Assembly: GCA_002150815.3 (NCBI GenBank)
Contig: NDFF03000154.1
Span: 1 to 64,000, forward strand
DNA from: Grammothele lineata
Taxonomy: Eukaryota; Basidiomycota; Agaricomycetes; Polyporales; Polyporaceae
Direction of reading: 5' to 3'
Length of the DNA stretch: 64,000 nt
The position numbers were made by a program, and so were the translations under genes. A model generated the notes under the pieces. The model was not told the DNA's origin, ran no database searches, and saw only the letters and a program-made list of their open reading frames with translations. Below are positions 36,379 through 48,000 of this stretch, piece by piece; the stretch's first letter is position 1, and each line of letters starts with the position of its first letter.

Positions 36379-38810
36379 CTAGTAGTAGTCATACGACCCG
36401 AAGTCCTCCTAGCACGCATGTCAGATACTTCGCTAACAGACTTGAAGTGTGAGACGATTCTACTCACATATTCGTCCTCATAGACGTTGTGTTCAAACGT
36501 CTCAAGAATCTCCCCAAGCTCCCGCCGGGTATGCCCAAAGTTCTCCGCGCGCTCCACAGCTTCGTCGTGGAAGTGCTGGGCATCCTGCGCCTGGCGCTCC
36601 GCCTGCTTGCGGTCCCACTCCTCATGCTCCGGGTTCGTCTCCCCTTCATCATCGTCATCATCATCGTCCGCCTTCTCGCGCCCCTCCCTCTCCCTCTCCG
36701 CAGCCTCCTTGTACGGCCCCAACGTAACCCACACATCGCGACGCCACGGCGCCGGCTTGAGCGCCTCCGCGAGGATGCTCTCGCGCGGGGCCCCACGGGG
36801 TAAGGGGTCCGCCTCGACCGCGGCGTCGAAGTCCTCGCGGATGCGCGCGAGCCGCGCCGTGTCCGTCCACCAGCCGCGCTCGGGGAGGTAGTTCGCGTGG
36901 TGCGAGTACGGGCACTGGCTCCGCCCGTCGATCCCGTCGGACTCGCGCGCGCAGCGTCCGAGGAGCCAGTAGAGACAGACGTTCCTGCCTCTGTTTCGTG
37001 GCGAGGGAATACCAACAGAGTCAGTGCACGCGAAAGACTAGGGAGGGGAGGGACGAGCTCACAGCTTATCACGGACACTGCGCGAGTCCGGGGCATGCCG
37101 GTACTTGCAGCGTGTACCGTTCATGCATCCGTTGCGCATACGGTTATAAAACCGGCAAGGGATGTTGTTCCCCGTGTGCGTGAAGTCTTCCGTGTCGGAC
37201 TCCTCTTCGATATCGAGTGCGGCATCTGGGGTACGCGCGTTGCGCTCGGGCGCGGTCTCGTCGCACCACCAATCAAGTTTCTTGTCGGTGTCTTGGAGCT
37301 GTCGCAGGGTACGCCGCTCGACGAGCGCGGGGCCATTCGTGGGGTCTACGCGGAGGAGGTGGAATATATCTATGGGCCGTTAACCATCAATTTCGGCCTG
37401 ACACACGATGCACGGAAAGGCATACCAGACTCGGCTGCGTTGTATCGCCAAAGTTCCTTCCGTGCTAGCGACCGCCGGTAAAGCGCCTTGACATGCTGAG
37501 GGTCGTGCAAGAGGGCGCGTGAGGCTGCACTGTCGGCGGCTTCCCATCTGGGGGACACAACTCTTAGTTTCTCAGCGACCGCACAGGCCACGGAGAACTT
37601 ACAGCTCTAGCTTGAGAAGACATGCTGCGAGGTTTGAAAGATAGACGGGCCGCGGGCCTGCGAGGAGGGCTGCCGCCCGGTACTTTTCTGCCGCATCGGC
37701 CCATTGGCCTGTCCGGAAGAGCGTATTGCCCTATGGGATTAAGGCCGTGTAAGAAACCTCCAGATTTGCCCTCCCTACAGAGCCCCCCCCACGAGACGGA
37801 TGGGACTACGCACCTCTTCTTTTAGTACCTCTGCCTTGGCGTCCTTTTCTTTTTGGACCTTGGCCCGCTGTTTTGCGCGCGTGGCGACGGCGCGTTCGGC
37901 TTGTTCTGGGTCCCACACGTTCGCGGGCAGAGCACGAGAGCCCCCGCCTTTCTTGGACCCGCCCCGACCCTTCTTTCCGGCTTTCGCCTTGGGTTGAGGT
38001 TTTGGTGGCTCAGATGAGCTAGCGAGCCCGTTGAGTTTCTACGGAAGAAAGAGGTTGGGTCAGGATATCTCTCGGGAGTAAGAGCCGGGTACCACTCACA
38101 CCTGGAGGAGGAAACCCGGATCCAGGGCATGGCGGAGGGGACGTGAAGGACTTGTAGTTGAAACACATAGCAAATACCACTTTGGTCGTCTCATGCTGCG
38201 CATTGTAGTCTCCGACAAACCCGACGTGTCCACTGCCGAAACGAGTGAAAGCGGCTGGGACCTCGTCGTGGGGATCCGGCTGCTTGGCAACCTGCTTGCC
38301 TTTACCAGGATTCTTGGAGGACTTGTAATATACCACATCCTTGTAGGAAACGTTACGCAACTGGCGCGCCTTCATCTTGTACTTGGGGCTAAGGCTTTGT
38401 GGATGCAGGAGGTTAGACATGAGCGGGTTAATCGCAAACACGCCAAGCTCTATTTTGCCAGCGCGCCACTCCAAACCCCACACGTCCTTGAACATGGAGT
38501 CAAGAGTCAAGGGATTAGCAAACACGCTAAACATCCCCGCGTGTATCACAGTCCCTCCATGGTGAGCATAGTCGACCAAAAGGCCGAGGATGTCACGATA
38601 TTCGTTCAGGGTCACTGCCGCGTCAGCCACGATGACGGCAAATGGCCGGGTCGTGCTTGTGAGATACCTGCGAGCTTCTAGCGCATCTTCAACTTTGACA
38701 GTGTAGGCACATCGCATGAATCGGCATATGAGATGAGCGTTGTATTCGGGAACGAGGTCAAAGTCAAGGAGGCGCAGGATAATGATGAGAGGGAACTCGG
38801 GCGAGAACAT
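36379..38810 (-). CDS. Rossmann/ThuA-like domain - TPR - tandem CCCH zinc-finger protein (copy B)
   Basis: First exon 38810-38100 encodes the N-terminal alpha/beta domain (RPFAVIVADAAVTLNEYRDILGLLVDYA, GGTVIHAGMFS, GSGHVGFVGDYN). The donor GTGAGT at 38099 joins in phase to KLNGLASSS and a Lys/Gly-rich linker with a charged EQAERAVATRAKQRAKVQ helix. TPR exons follow (GNTLFRTGQWADAAEKYRAAALLAG; WEAADSAASRALLHDPQHVKALYRRSLARKE), then EEESDTED and the two CCCH fingers. Finger 1 (CRFYNRMRNGCMNGTRCKYRH) and finger 2 (CLYWLLGRC ... CPYSH) are both longer than in the paralogues; finger 2 has an 11-residue acidic insertion (ESDGIDGRSQ). The long acidic C-terminal helix ends in EDFGSYDYY after a last intron, stop 36379. 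Role unknown; RNA binding inferred from the CCCH fingers. Confidence 0.78.
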
Positions 38811-39401
38811 GGTCGGGGTCTGCCAAAAAGTTGGGATTCAGTATATTCCAAGGAAGCGCAAATAGAGGTCGGAACCTGAGATAGGCTGTGGAGAGCGATG
38901 GTGGGAGTAGTGGTGAAGCCGGCGACAAAGCCAGTGGCAAGGTTTTTGCTGGCGCGTCGCGTCACGTCTCGCGTCGCGTCATTAGGCGCCCTGTCGTGTA
39001 CATACGCGATCACGTGGGGGTGTAAGCGGAACGGAAATGACTCAACACTTGGCAATTGCTTTGCAATGAATTGTAGTGTGCGATGAACCTGGAGTGCGCA
39101 AGGCCAGGACTCTCTTCCAAAGTGCCAGCCCCTCGCTCAGCCCGGAAACCCACATACAGGTCCGTCTCTCCCACCACCACTCCGGACTCCGGAGTCCGAG
39201 GGAAAGCTCGCGTCATCTTATCTTATCTTATATATAGCGCCGTACGCTGACTACACATGTCCGAGCGGGACCATGATCGTTCGCCGCCCAATGGCAAAGC
39301 CCACCACCATCTCCTTCGACATCTCCTTTCGCCCACCGTAGCACTTGCACTTGCAACGTCCCCTCATTATTCCCCACATTCCCACTCAACCTCTGCTACG
39401 A
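38811..39401. promoter_or_regulatory. Divergent promoter region, TPR/CCCH copy B and F-box gene
   Basis: 591 bp between divergent starts. It contains a CCGGACTCCGGAGTCCG palindrome (39181-39197) and a TATCTTATATATAG TATA-like stretch at about 39223-39236, some 165 bp upstream of the F-box start. A CT/CA-rich tract covers 39310-39390. Confidence 0.45.
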
Positions 39402-41683
39402 ATGGCCGTGCTCGAGCTCCCAACGGAGCTCATCGAGCACCTCCTCATCTCGACCGCTGCAGAAGGGTTCCCACAAGCCATCGCGGCCTTCTCCCAGACT
39501 TGCAAGACCAGCTATGCCCTCGTGTACCAAGCCAAAGACAGCCACCTCTGGCGCGAGGTCTTCCTCGCGACATTTGACGACCCGCGCGCAAAGGGCGGAG
39601 GGCCCGGATGGCACGCTTGCGCCTCATCCGACCGTTCACACGACGACTTCGACTGGGGCGCCGAGTTCCGGAGGCGGATATGGGCGGCGGACTACTTTCG
39701 TCGTCAACGCGGCGCTGTATGCTCGGAGTGGGGTATCATGGCGGACATGGCAGAGTCGGTGCGCAACACCCGAGTATACGACGCTCTCCTCTCCGTCGTC
39801 GAAACCTCCCTCCCGTGCCCGCCCACTATCGTCCTGTCCTTCATCCAGTCCTCTGATCCTAAATCACCACTCCCTACCTCCTCGAGCTATCCCACATTTC
39901 CTCCTCTACCACGAGCCCTCGGGGGACACACCAGCAACCTCAACTTCGTCGACGCGCCCGGCACCGCTTCTAGCCGTACCTTTGGAGAGACCCTCCGCGC
40001 ATACAACATCGCGTGGCTCGAATCTATCGTCTCTTCGGGCTATCCGCTGCGCGTATCAAAGCTCTTTGCCGCCGACAAATGGGAAGGGGGCCTAACGGGG
40101 CAGCACCTCGACGAAGTCCAGTTCCGTGAGATGCAGGCCACAGCCCACCTCATCGCGTGTACCGGCTACATCCCCACTCCCCCACTTCTCGCTTCTCCAG
40201 GTACGACTCCAATCTCGGGTTCGGTTCTGGACTCCAAGCTGCAAGACTGTTTGGAAACCAAATCCGATGCCGACTGGACTTCGGAAACATCCACACTTCA
40301 GTCGACAGCGGCCGGCAGCCCCGGCCCGGACCCCGACCCGCTCATGAGTGCGGACAACCAACACAAGCGGGCGCGCCGGCTTGCGCGCATGCGCGTCTAC
40401 AACATGCGCTACCTCTCGCGCGACCGTCATTGGGGTCCATTCCTGCCGTATACCCCTAAGAGGAAGAGCACGGTGCGCACGCCTCCAGACGACGAAGATT
40501 TATTGCAGCCCATCCTCGCGCTCTTTCGAACGACTCCTGTTGCCCATCATCACGGGGACGTTGACGAAGATGACCACGGCGAAGAGGAGGAAGATGAAGA
40601 TGAGGAGGAAGAGGAAGAGGAGGACGTATATACCCCCGACAATGATAACGACCATGATCACGACCAAAACCATGACCACAGCGCCCATACACGCGACCAC
40701 GACCCAGGAGAGGACGCGGCAGACGCCGGGGACCCCATCGAAGACACGTCCAACGGTCTACCTACTCCCGCCCAGCTGCGCGCCGATTGGGCATACCTCG
40801 CGGCGGTGCGCGTCGTCGTTGAGGCGAACCTGCACGAGGCGTTCGCCGACTCGTCAGACATGCGTGGTTTGCTCGCACTCGACGGCCTCCGGCCCGGGAG
40901 TGCCCCATGGGACGCGTCCGCGTACAAGCCGTCGGAGGTGGAACCGCCCGCGGCGTGCGTGAAAGGCAAGGCTAAGGAGTCGGTGGAGGTGACTGGGTGG
41001 GACTGGGCGGGGGTGACGGGCATGTGGAAGCGTTGCGTGTGCTGGATGGATTATCGCGACCTGATCTGTACGTTCTCTTCTTCTCGCCTTATCGACCTCG
41101 GCTGACGTCACGCCGTTTGTAGTGCACAACGTAAGTTCCCCCGCACCCGTCTCGGGCCCGGCCACTTCCCCGCGCTGATCACGTAGTATGCGTTCCAGCT
41201 CTCGAGCGATTTCCAGGACCCGCTGCTCGCGGAGGCGGTGCGTATCATCGCAATGCGCCTCCGTATCAAGTCGTACTCGCCCTCGTCTGTCCCGGAGTAC
41301 TCGCACCTACCGACCATCCACGTCGAAGGTGAGACCGTAGGTTCCCTGCCGGGCTCGCCGCGCAAGATGTCGGGCACGGTGTGTGTGATCGCGGATGGTA
41401 ACGTGAGGTGGACCCTGGTACGTCTAGTCGTCTTCGCTCTATGAACCACCAGTTGCTGATACCGGTTGGTAGTACTCGAGTGTCGAAGGCTCGGACTCTT
41501 ATGAGTGGGTGTCTGAAGGAATACAGCTCGGTGGCGTTGCGTCGGCGATGGGTATCCTTGGAATGTGGACTGGCGCGCACCATGAGCGTATGGATCCGCT
41601 TGGTGTGTTTCACTTCCTCGATTTGCTGATATCACAGCTAACGGTGTTACACAGGGCCGTCTTGGGCATGGAAGGTTGGCTGA
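39402..41683 (+). CDS. F-box protein with acidic insert and WTG...PxWAWK tail domain
   Basis: ATG 39402 leads straight into an F-box (VLELPTELIEHLLIST...FSQTCKTSY), which would bind Skp1 in an SCF ubiquitin ligase. The first large exon (to about 41065) continues with WREVFLATFDDP and RRRIWAADYF, a variable middle and an extreme acidic run (about 20 Glu/Asp residues, coded near 40570-40625) followed by a His/Asp repeat. Small exons then give YAFQLSSDFQDPLLAEAVRIIAMRL, LPTIHVEGE, GTVCVIADGNVRWTL, VSEGIQLGGVASAMGILGMWTGAHHERMDPL and GPSWAWKVG, stop 41683. This C-terminal block is a conserved, function-unknown module of basidiomycete F-box proteins, presumably the substrate-binding part. Confidence 0.85.
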
Positions 41684-41816
41684 CGTGCACGTGACACTTT
41701 GATATCTGGATTATCGGAACCCGCTATGTATCGTGTACAGTAGACATCTCTTGGCCGATACTAATCGCTCTGCTTGATACCCATCTTCACAGAAGGAGCG
41801 ATCTCACGGATGGCAG

Positions 41817-42329
41817 TCACCCGGCCTGCGCGAACGCGAACATACGCTCGAAGAAATGGTCCTCAGCCTGCTCCCACAGCTCCCTCTCCGCCCTCAGCTT
41901 CTCCCTCAGCGCATGCTCCGAAAAGTCCCCATCAATCACGACCCACCCGCTCTCCTCCTCCTCGTCCCTCAACTCCCGGACGCACTCGACGAGCCAGTCC
42001 TGGCAGTCCCACATACGATCGTGGCGCACAACCCGGTGCGCCGCCAACCGCGCGCGCAGGCGCTCGAGCCCGCCGTCCGCCGCGACGTGCCCGACGCGGC
42101 ACCCCCCGCAGAGCTCGGCGGTGCGGAGCACGTCTGGGGCCCGCTGGACCTCGAAGTGGAACGTGTCCATGTTGCCCGCGAGCTGGAGCACGTCTGCGCC
42201 GCGCCCGCCGCCGGGTTCGGCGGGGTCGAGCAGGACGAGCGCCCAGTGTTCGGTGCGTCGGTGGTGCCCCTGCAGGTTTTGCTGCAGGACGGCGAGTAGG
42301 CGTCTGCCCTGGGGGATGGATTGGGGCAT
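41817..42329 (-). CDS. Small papain-like (LRAT/NlpC-like) protein, member 1
   Basis: Single exon, 170 residues, start ATG 42329. Key features are HRRTEHWALVLL near residue 27, a beta-rich middle (FHFEVQ), MWDCQDWLVECVRELRD near 110 and a charged C-terminal helix ending EDHFFERMFAFAQAG. The H-then-C order (HWAL ... DCQ-W) is that of permuted NlpC/P60 or LRAT/H-REV107-like thiol enzymes. It may be the Agaricomycete family catalogued as DUF6914, an assignment from memory. Paralogue at 43185-43646 on the other strand; the two are divergent. Confidence 0.65.
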   Translation of the reverse strand: MPQSIPQGRRLLAVLQQNLQGHHRRTEHWALVLLDPAEPGGGRGADVLQLAGNMDTFHFEVQRAPDVLRTAELCGGCRVGHVAADGGLERLRARLAAHRVVRHDRMWDCQDWLVECVRELRDEEEESGWVVIDGDFSEHALREKLRAERELWEQAEDHFFERMFAFAQAG

Positions 42330-43184
42330 GTTTGGTAGTGGTGGTAGTGGTGGTGTTGTGGTGGTACGTGCGATGCTTGCAGGATGTGCACTGTTTGGCG
42401 GTATCGTTCGTGACTGATTCGACCGGTTTATATAGGCCTACCGAGCACAATCACAGACTTGGGAGCCCAGATCTCCTCCGCACGGACCACCCGGCCACTC
42501 GTGGTGGTAGCGACGCGGGGAACGAGGCTACCCCCGTTTGCCACCCCGGTCTGCCACTGTTTGGATCTATGGATCCATCGATAGCACGATAGCGGATCCT
42601 CCAGTTCAGGCATCTCGGGCCACACATAACGCTACCCGCCCCATCCTTTGTCCTTCCGAAGGGAAGGCATAATGGAGTATCCTGCGGGCTCAATTATCCG
42701 GAATTCCACCATTACATCGGAATCAGGGGTGATGCGCGTCATTGCATTGTTTAAATGTTCAGGTGCAGTATCATCGCTAGCGTTTGCACAATCAGTACCT
42801 CCTTCCTGAGTTTTGGTGGACTATTGTTCGCATATATGCATAGCCTGGAGCCGATGCCTGGCTTCGTGGAGGATGCCCGCGCACAAAGGACCTTTAACAC
42901 TTGATTGTTCTTTCCTTCCTCAAATCGTGGAGAAGATGTCATTCCGGCAACTAATAACGGCAAGCAATATATGGTCCGGCCTTCAACGAGGAGCGATTGT
43001 GAGAAGTGGTCGATCTGGTCAGTAGCATCGTATTTGCTATAAAAGAGCGAGTTCGTAAGCTCGGTATTCCCCACCACTCTCTGGACGTCGGCACCAGTCG
43101 TTCTACGCGTCCTCCCCAGCATCATACTCCGGCATCCGACAGCAAGTTAGAACCTATCCGCCTTTTGCCACTCTATCAGCGACG
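42330..43184. promoter_or_regulatory. Divergent intergenic region of the papain-like pair
   Basis: 855 bp between head-to-head paralogues. TTTATATAGGCC at 42427-42438 is a good TATA-like element for the minus-strand gene, about 100 bp from its start. For the plus-strand gene, CTATAAAAGAG at 43036-43046 lies about 140 bp upstream of ATG 43185. Confidence 0.55.
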
Positions 43185-43646
43185 ATGTCCTTCATCCTTG
43201 CCGTTGCCCAGTACAAACGCGGCCGCGACGCACCAGACGGCACAGAACATTGGGCCCTCGTTACTACGTCCCCGTCTGCTGGATCCACGCAAGCCTATGA
43301 GATTCTAGGCAACACAGACAGCTACGTGTACCGCACGAAGCAGGTCGACCTCACCAGATCCAGCTCGCTGCAAGGCGGGGTGGTGGTTGGGGAGATTCCG
43401 GAAGCGAACATCGAATGGCTGAAGACCTACCTCGCCACGGCAGTCACCATCGTCCATTACGATCCGAATTGGCATTGCCAACGGTGGGTGGTCGAGGCGA
43501 TTAGGGAGTTGCAGTACCGTCCGGACATGGTCACGATCTACCCGAACTTCTCGCAGCGGGTACTCCTCCAGAAGCTCAAAGAGGAGCGGGACCGTTGGGA
43601 AGAAGCAGAGCCCCATCTCTTCGAGCGGATGACTGGGAAGCGGTAG
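43185..43646 (+). CDS. Small papain-like (LRAT/NlpC-like) protein, member 2
   Basis: Single exon, 153 residues. GTEHWALVTTSP near residue 20 and NWHCQRWVVEAIRELQ near 100 match the HWAL and W-x-C-Q-x-W blocks of the neighbour at 41817-42329, and the C-terminus (WEEAEPHLFERM) is shared too. About one third of positions look identical. A possible catalytic Cys/His pair is conserved. Substrate unknown; amide or ester bond cleavage or acyl transfer would fit the fold. Confidence 0.65.
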   Translation: MSFILAVAQYKRGRDAPDGTEHWALVTTSPSAGSTQAYEILGNTDSYVYRTKQVDLTRSSSLQGGVVVGEIPEANIEWLKTYLATAVTIVHYDPNWHCQRWVVEAIRELQYRPDMVTIYPNFSQRVLLQKLKEERDRWEEAEPHLFERMTGKR

Positions 43647-43734
43647 AGGAGGGAATACGGATGTTCAAGCAGTACCGGGATGATCTAGTAGTAGTGTACA
43701 ACATGTGCCGGAATTTGTAGAAAGACCTACGTAT

Positions 43735-44640
43735 CTACGGGATATGACCGGATATCGCTTGTAATTCCCCATCCAAGTCGAGCTCAGCCTTATGTTCAGA
43801 GCCAATAACATCTTCTGCGAAATCTGCCCACCCGGGAGTACTGCCGTCCTCGAAAAGCCACTTCCTACTCTCCCAGTAGATTGGACGCCACCCGGCCTGC
43901 TCCCAGTCCAACAGTGCAGTGACTTCGACGTCATCCGGGCCTTGACCGTGAACCCGAACGAGAACGTTACGCCGGTTGATATCTCCATGGGTGAAGACGA
44001 TACGGTGCTCATCGGACATGGCTTCACGTATATCTTTGATTCGGGTAGCCGTACGGATATGGCTGGCCGTGAACCACTCGAACTGCGCCACCCTCCAATC
44101 GTAGAACTCGCGCTCGTTCGCGAAAGGGCCGTAGAGACCTATTTCCCTCCGCATACAGAAGTCGGAGAAAGAGTTTCCAAGAGCGCTTCCAATCCAACCT
44201 CGGGGTGGGAGGTTCGAGCCAGCTGGAGGGGGAGGTTGGGGGATCGCACGGAGCTGGTCGACGAACTCGGCTATGCGACGCATGACGCTGAGGCGTTGGG
44301 CTTCCGAGAGCTTGCGCCAAACACGCTGGAGCATCACCCCTTCAACGTAATCCATGATGAGATTTCCATCTTCGCCCTCCTCCCAGTAAAATCGAGTGCG
44401 TGGAACAGGAATGGATGTATGTGCGGCGACGAAGGCCAAAGCCTCAGCCTCTATTCGTAGCAAGTCGGGACGAGATTGCTTCACAACCAAGCCGGAGGTA
44501 AGACGCAGGACACTTCCACAAATGAGATTCTTGTCAAATCTAGATGGCCTCTTCAGGGCCCATTGCACGATTAGTTTTCCGATGATGCGCTTGGAGAAAC
44601 CACCGAGCCAGAGGACAAGTCGGAGCAGATCGATCATCAT
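43735..44640 (-). CDS. Aminoglycoside phosphotransferase (APH)-family kinase
   Basis: Single exon, 301 residues, beginning MMIDLLRLVLW. It has VVKQSR with the putative ATP-binding Lys and EAEALAFVAAHTSIPVPR, standard for fungal APH-like proteins. The catalytic loop is FTHGDINRRNVLV (H-x-D-x4-N) and the metal site LLDWEQAGWRPIYWE. These residues are intact, so it should be an active small-molecule kinase. Such proteins are expanded in Agaricomycetes and their substrates are unknown; the name does not imply antibiotic resistance. Convergent with the papain-like gene, 88 bp from its stop. Confidence 0.85.
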   Translation of the reverse strand: MMIDLLRLVLWLGGFSKRIIGKLIVQWALKRPSRFDKNLICGSVLRLTSGLVVKQSRPDLLRIEAEALAFVAAHTSIPVPRTRFYWEEGEDGNLIMDYVEGVMLQRVWRKLSEAQRLSVMRRIAEFVDQLRAIPQPPPPAGSNLPPRGWIGSALGNSFSDFCMRREIGLYGPFANEREFYDWRVAQFEWFTASHIRTATRIKDIREAMSDEHRIVFTHGDINRRNVLVRVHGQGPDDVEVTALLDWEQAGWRPIYWESRKWLFEDGSTPGWADFAEDVIGSEHKAELDLDGELQAISGHIP

Positions 44641-45050
44641 TATTCTGATTCGGATGTCAGCTGAGGACTATTTCCTGCGCAGAGGCAAGATATACTATGC
44701 TCACCGTTCGGTTTTCGAGAGGCTTGTGTGGTACGTATATGTAGTGAGAAACAAGGTGGAGACAACCCTGTTCGGACTCGGCGAGTGGTCTGGTACGCGC
44801 ACACTCGTGTTCACACGCTCACGATCGGGCGCTTGATCAATTGGGCGCCCATGAGCACTTCAACGGTACTGAAGTACTGAAGTGCTGACGAGTACGGTAG
44901 AATTGTTGTGGGCTGCCAGTGTATGTCGAGAGAGCCAACAAAAAGCCAACGTACTAATCTCGTGGGAAAAATGGTAGATCAGCGACGGCGTTGATAGTAG
45001 CCCATGAATCTCGCTACACTACAGAACACTATGCGTCAAACTCTCGAGGC
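44641..45050. other. Intergenic
   Basis: About 410 bp, nothing recognised. It contains a short direct repeat, GTACTGAAGTACTGAAGTGCTGACGAGTAC, around 44869-44898. Confidence 0.4.
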
Positions 45051-48000
45051 CTAGTACTCTTCACCCAGCGCACGTCGAATGGCCGAAATCGAGACCTACA
45101 TAAAGTAACAGCACATAGTCAGGACACCAATCAACGACTGAAAAAATAGAACGTCACTCACAAAGGGATCGACGTCCCACGGCTTGATACCTTGCGATAG
45201 CATCTCCTCGAAGTCCGCACGCGTGTGCCCCGCATGATGCATGCGCTCCTCGATCTCACGCATCATCCGCTCCTCATCCACAGGCTCCATCTGCAGCCCC
45301 TCCTCCCAGTCGAGCTCGCCTTCTTCGGCCGTGGGATCGTAGATCCCCGCCTCTATCTCAGCCGCGCGTATCTCCGCCTCAGCCACACGTGCCTCCACGT
45401 CTACGGTGTATATCTCCCTCGCTTCGGTGTCGCGCGTCTCGTACATCGCGATCGCCCACAGATCCTCTCTCCATGGCGCAGGCTTGAGCGCCTCCGCGAG
45501 GATGTGCTCTGCTGAGGCTTGAGGTCCACTAGGAAGCGGGGCTTTGGCGACGGCGGCGTCGAAGGCGTCCCGGAGACGCTTGAGCCGGCGTCCGTCCGTC
45601 CACCAACCGCGCTCGGGGAGATACGTCTTGTCGTGCGCGTACGTGCACCGGTCGCCGAAGCGGCATTCCCCAAGACGCCAGTACAGGCAGACGTTGCGCC
45701 CACTAGCGTTGAAGTTCAGAAGAATGCTCATGGACGAAATCTGGGAGTACGCACAGCTCGTCACGGATGCTCTTCGAATCTGGCGCATGTGCGAACTTGC
45801 ATGCGCGCCCCCTCCTGCACCCGGTGGTGTTGTAGAACTTGCACGGCACGCCGTTCCCCGCGTGCTTCGAGTCCTCCGAGTCGGACTCGTCCTCGATCTC
45901 TAGCGGCGCCTCCGAGGAGCGGTGCTTAGAAGCCATGATTTCGTCTATGTCACCAGGCCAGTAGACGCTTTCGTCGCTGTCCGTGATATCACGCAGCTCG
46001 TCTGCCTCGACGCGCCCGGCGGCGTTGGATGGTTCGAGCACGAGCAGCCATCGGATGTCTCCATCGGAATGCGGGTAAGCGGAGGCGGTCAACCGACGCA
46101 GGAAGGGTTACATACCTGACTCAGCAGCAGCATAGCGCTCCTGCTCCTTCCTCGCAAGCGCTCTGCGATAGATCGACTTAATATGTTTCGGGTCGTGCAT
46201 GAGCGCTCTCGACGCCGCGCTCTCTGCTGTATCCCATCTGCGACGAGAATCAGAAATTCCCTGGTCGGAGCTGGAAGCATGCAAACTCACAGTTCCATCT
46301 TGAGCAATGCTGCTGCGAGGTTGGACAGATACAACGGCTGCGGGCCCGCCAAGAGTGCAGCCTCGCGGTACCTGTCGGCAGCTTGCGCCCACTTTTCAGC
46401 CTTGAAAAAGTCGTTTCCCTGCAATGTGAATGAGAACGGTGCAAGCAGAGGCAATGAAGAGAAGCCCCTACCTCGTTCTTGAGCGCGTCCGCCTGCTTCT
46501 CCTTTTCCTCCCAGGACTTCTTACGCTGCGCAGCACGCGCAATGACTTCGTTCTCTCGAGGCCGCGGCGTACGAGTGCTCGCGCCAGAAGGAAGCGGAGT
46601 CTCCGGGTTCGTTGCCTTTTCCTGACTGACGACGCGACCTCCAGAGATCGTGACGCCCGTGGAGTGCGTCCGCGAGCCCAGGTCTCCCGCTTGGACCTTG
46701 ACGCTGCACATCTCCAGCAACAAGCGTATCGTCTCCTCCTCGCCGTTCACGTCCCCCACATATCCCACGTGCCCGTCCCCGACGCGTGCAAAGACGGCGG
46801 GGCTCTCCTCGGCTTGTGCCCCCCGGATCGGCGTCGGGGCGAACACGTGCGACTGGACGCGCGCCTCTGCGGTAGGGAGGTAGACAGCGGCTTCGCGCGG
46901 GGCACCTTTGATATGAAGCGCCTTCATGCTGTACGACGGAAACAGCGCGCTCGCGTCGAGCGGCGCGGGGAGTCCCGCGCTGTTGAGCGCGAACGTCGTG
47001 CGGTGATACGAGCCCGCGTCCCACCCCTGCAACCCCCAGCGCGCGAAGAACGCGCGGGGGGCGTCCCCGAGGGGGAAGTGGTTGCTGAACTGCATGCCGA
47101 GCACGACGGTACCTCCTGTGCGCGCGTACGCGATGAGGCGGTCGAGGACGTCGCGGAACTCGGGATGGGAAACGGCGGCGTCGCTGACGAGTACGGCGTC
47201 TGGGCGAGGAGTTGCCGTAAGGGCGCGTATCGCGGCGCGCGAGTCGTAGACTTGGGTGTATGAAGCCCTCGTACGGAGTGCGTTGTACAGCTGGGAGTAT
47301 ATCTCGCGGGCCCAGTCTTCGTTTTGCAGAGAAAGAACGAGGATGCGGCGACGGGAGCCATCGGTCCTGGCAGCTGCTGATGGTACGCTCGCCGAATGAG
47401 CTGGAGTGTAGCTAGGAGAGGCCTGCAATTGTCGAGTGAAATCAGTTTCAAGAATACATACGGTTCAGCTGCTTCACGCTCACAGAGGACGGCGGGACGC
47501 CAGTGCCAGGTACCGGAGGCGCACGAGATCTCGGAGAAAAACACATCGCAAGGACGGCTTCGTTCGTCATCGTGCCTGAGATATCAAGTCCGACATATCC
47601 GACACGCCCTCTTCCCATAGAGGTGAAGGCCGCGGCAGTTCTCCGTGGAGCTGGGCCGTCGCGCTGATGTTCCTCGGGGGGTGCTTCGATGTATACTATC
47701 GCTTCCGGGGCCACGTTGTCAAGGAATGTCGCAGAGGTGCGCTGGTTTTTGATGAGACGACGGGTGTCTATAATGGTGATCTGGGAATTGACCGTTATCG
47801 TTGAGGTTGTGAATGCGCATGGACGCCAAGGTAGTTTCCAGGAAGTCTTGAACATAGCCTCTATGTCTGGAGAGAGTGCGATAGTGCTGAAGAAGCCGCA
47901 AAAGACGACGGTGCCCCCAGATTGCGCATATTGAACCAGTAGCCTAAGTATGTCTCGATGTTCTGGAAAGGTTACTGCTGCATCAAGAACCAGAACTGCA

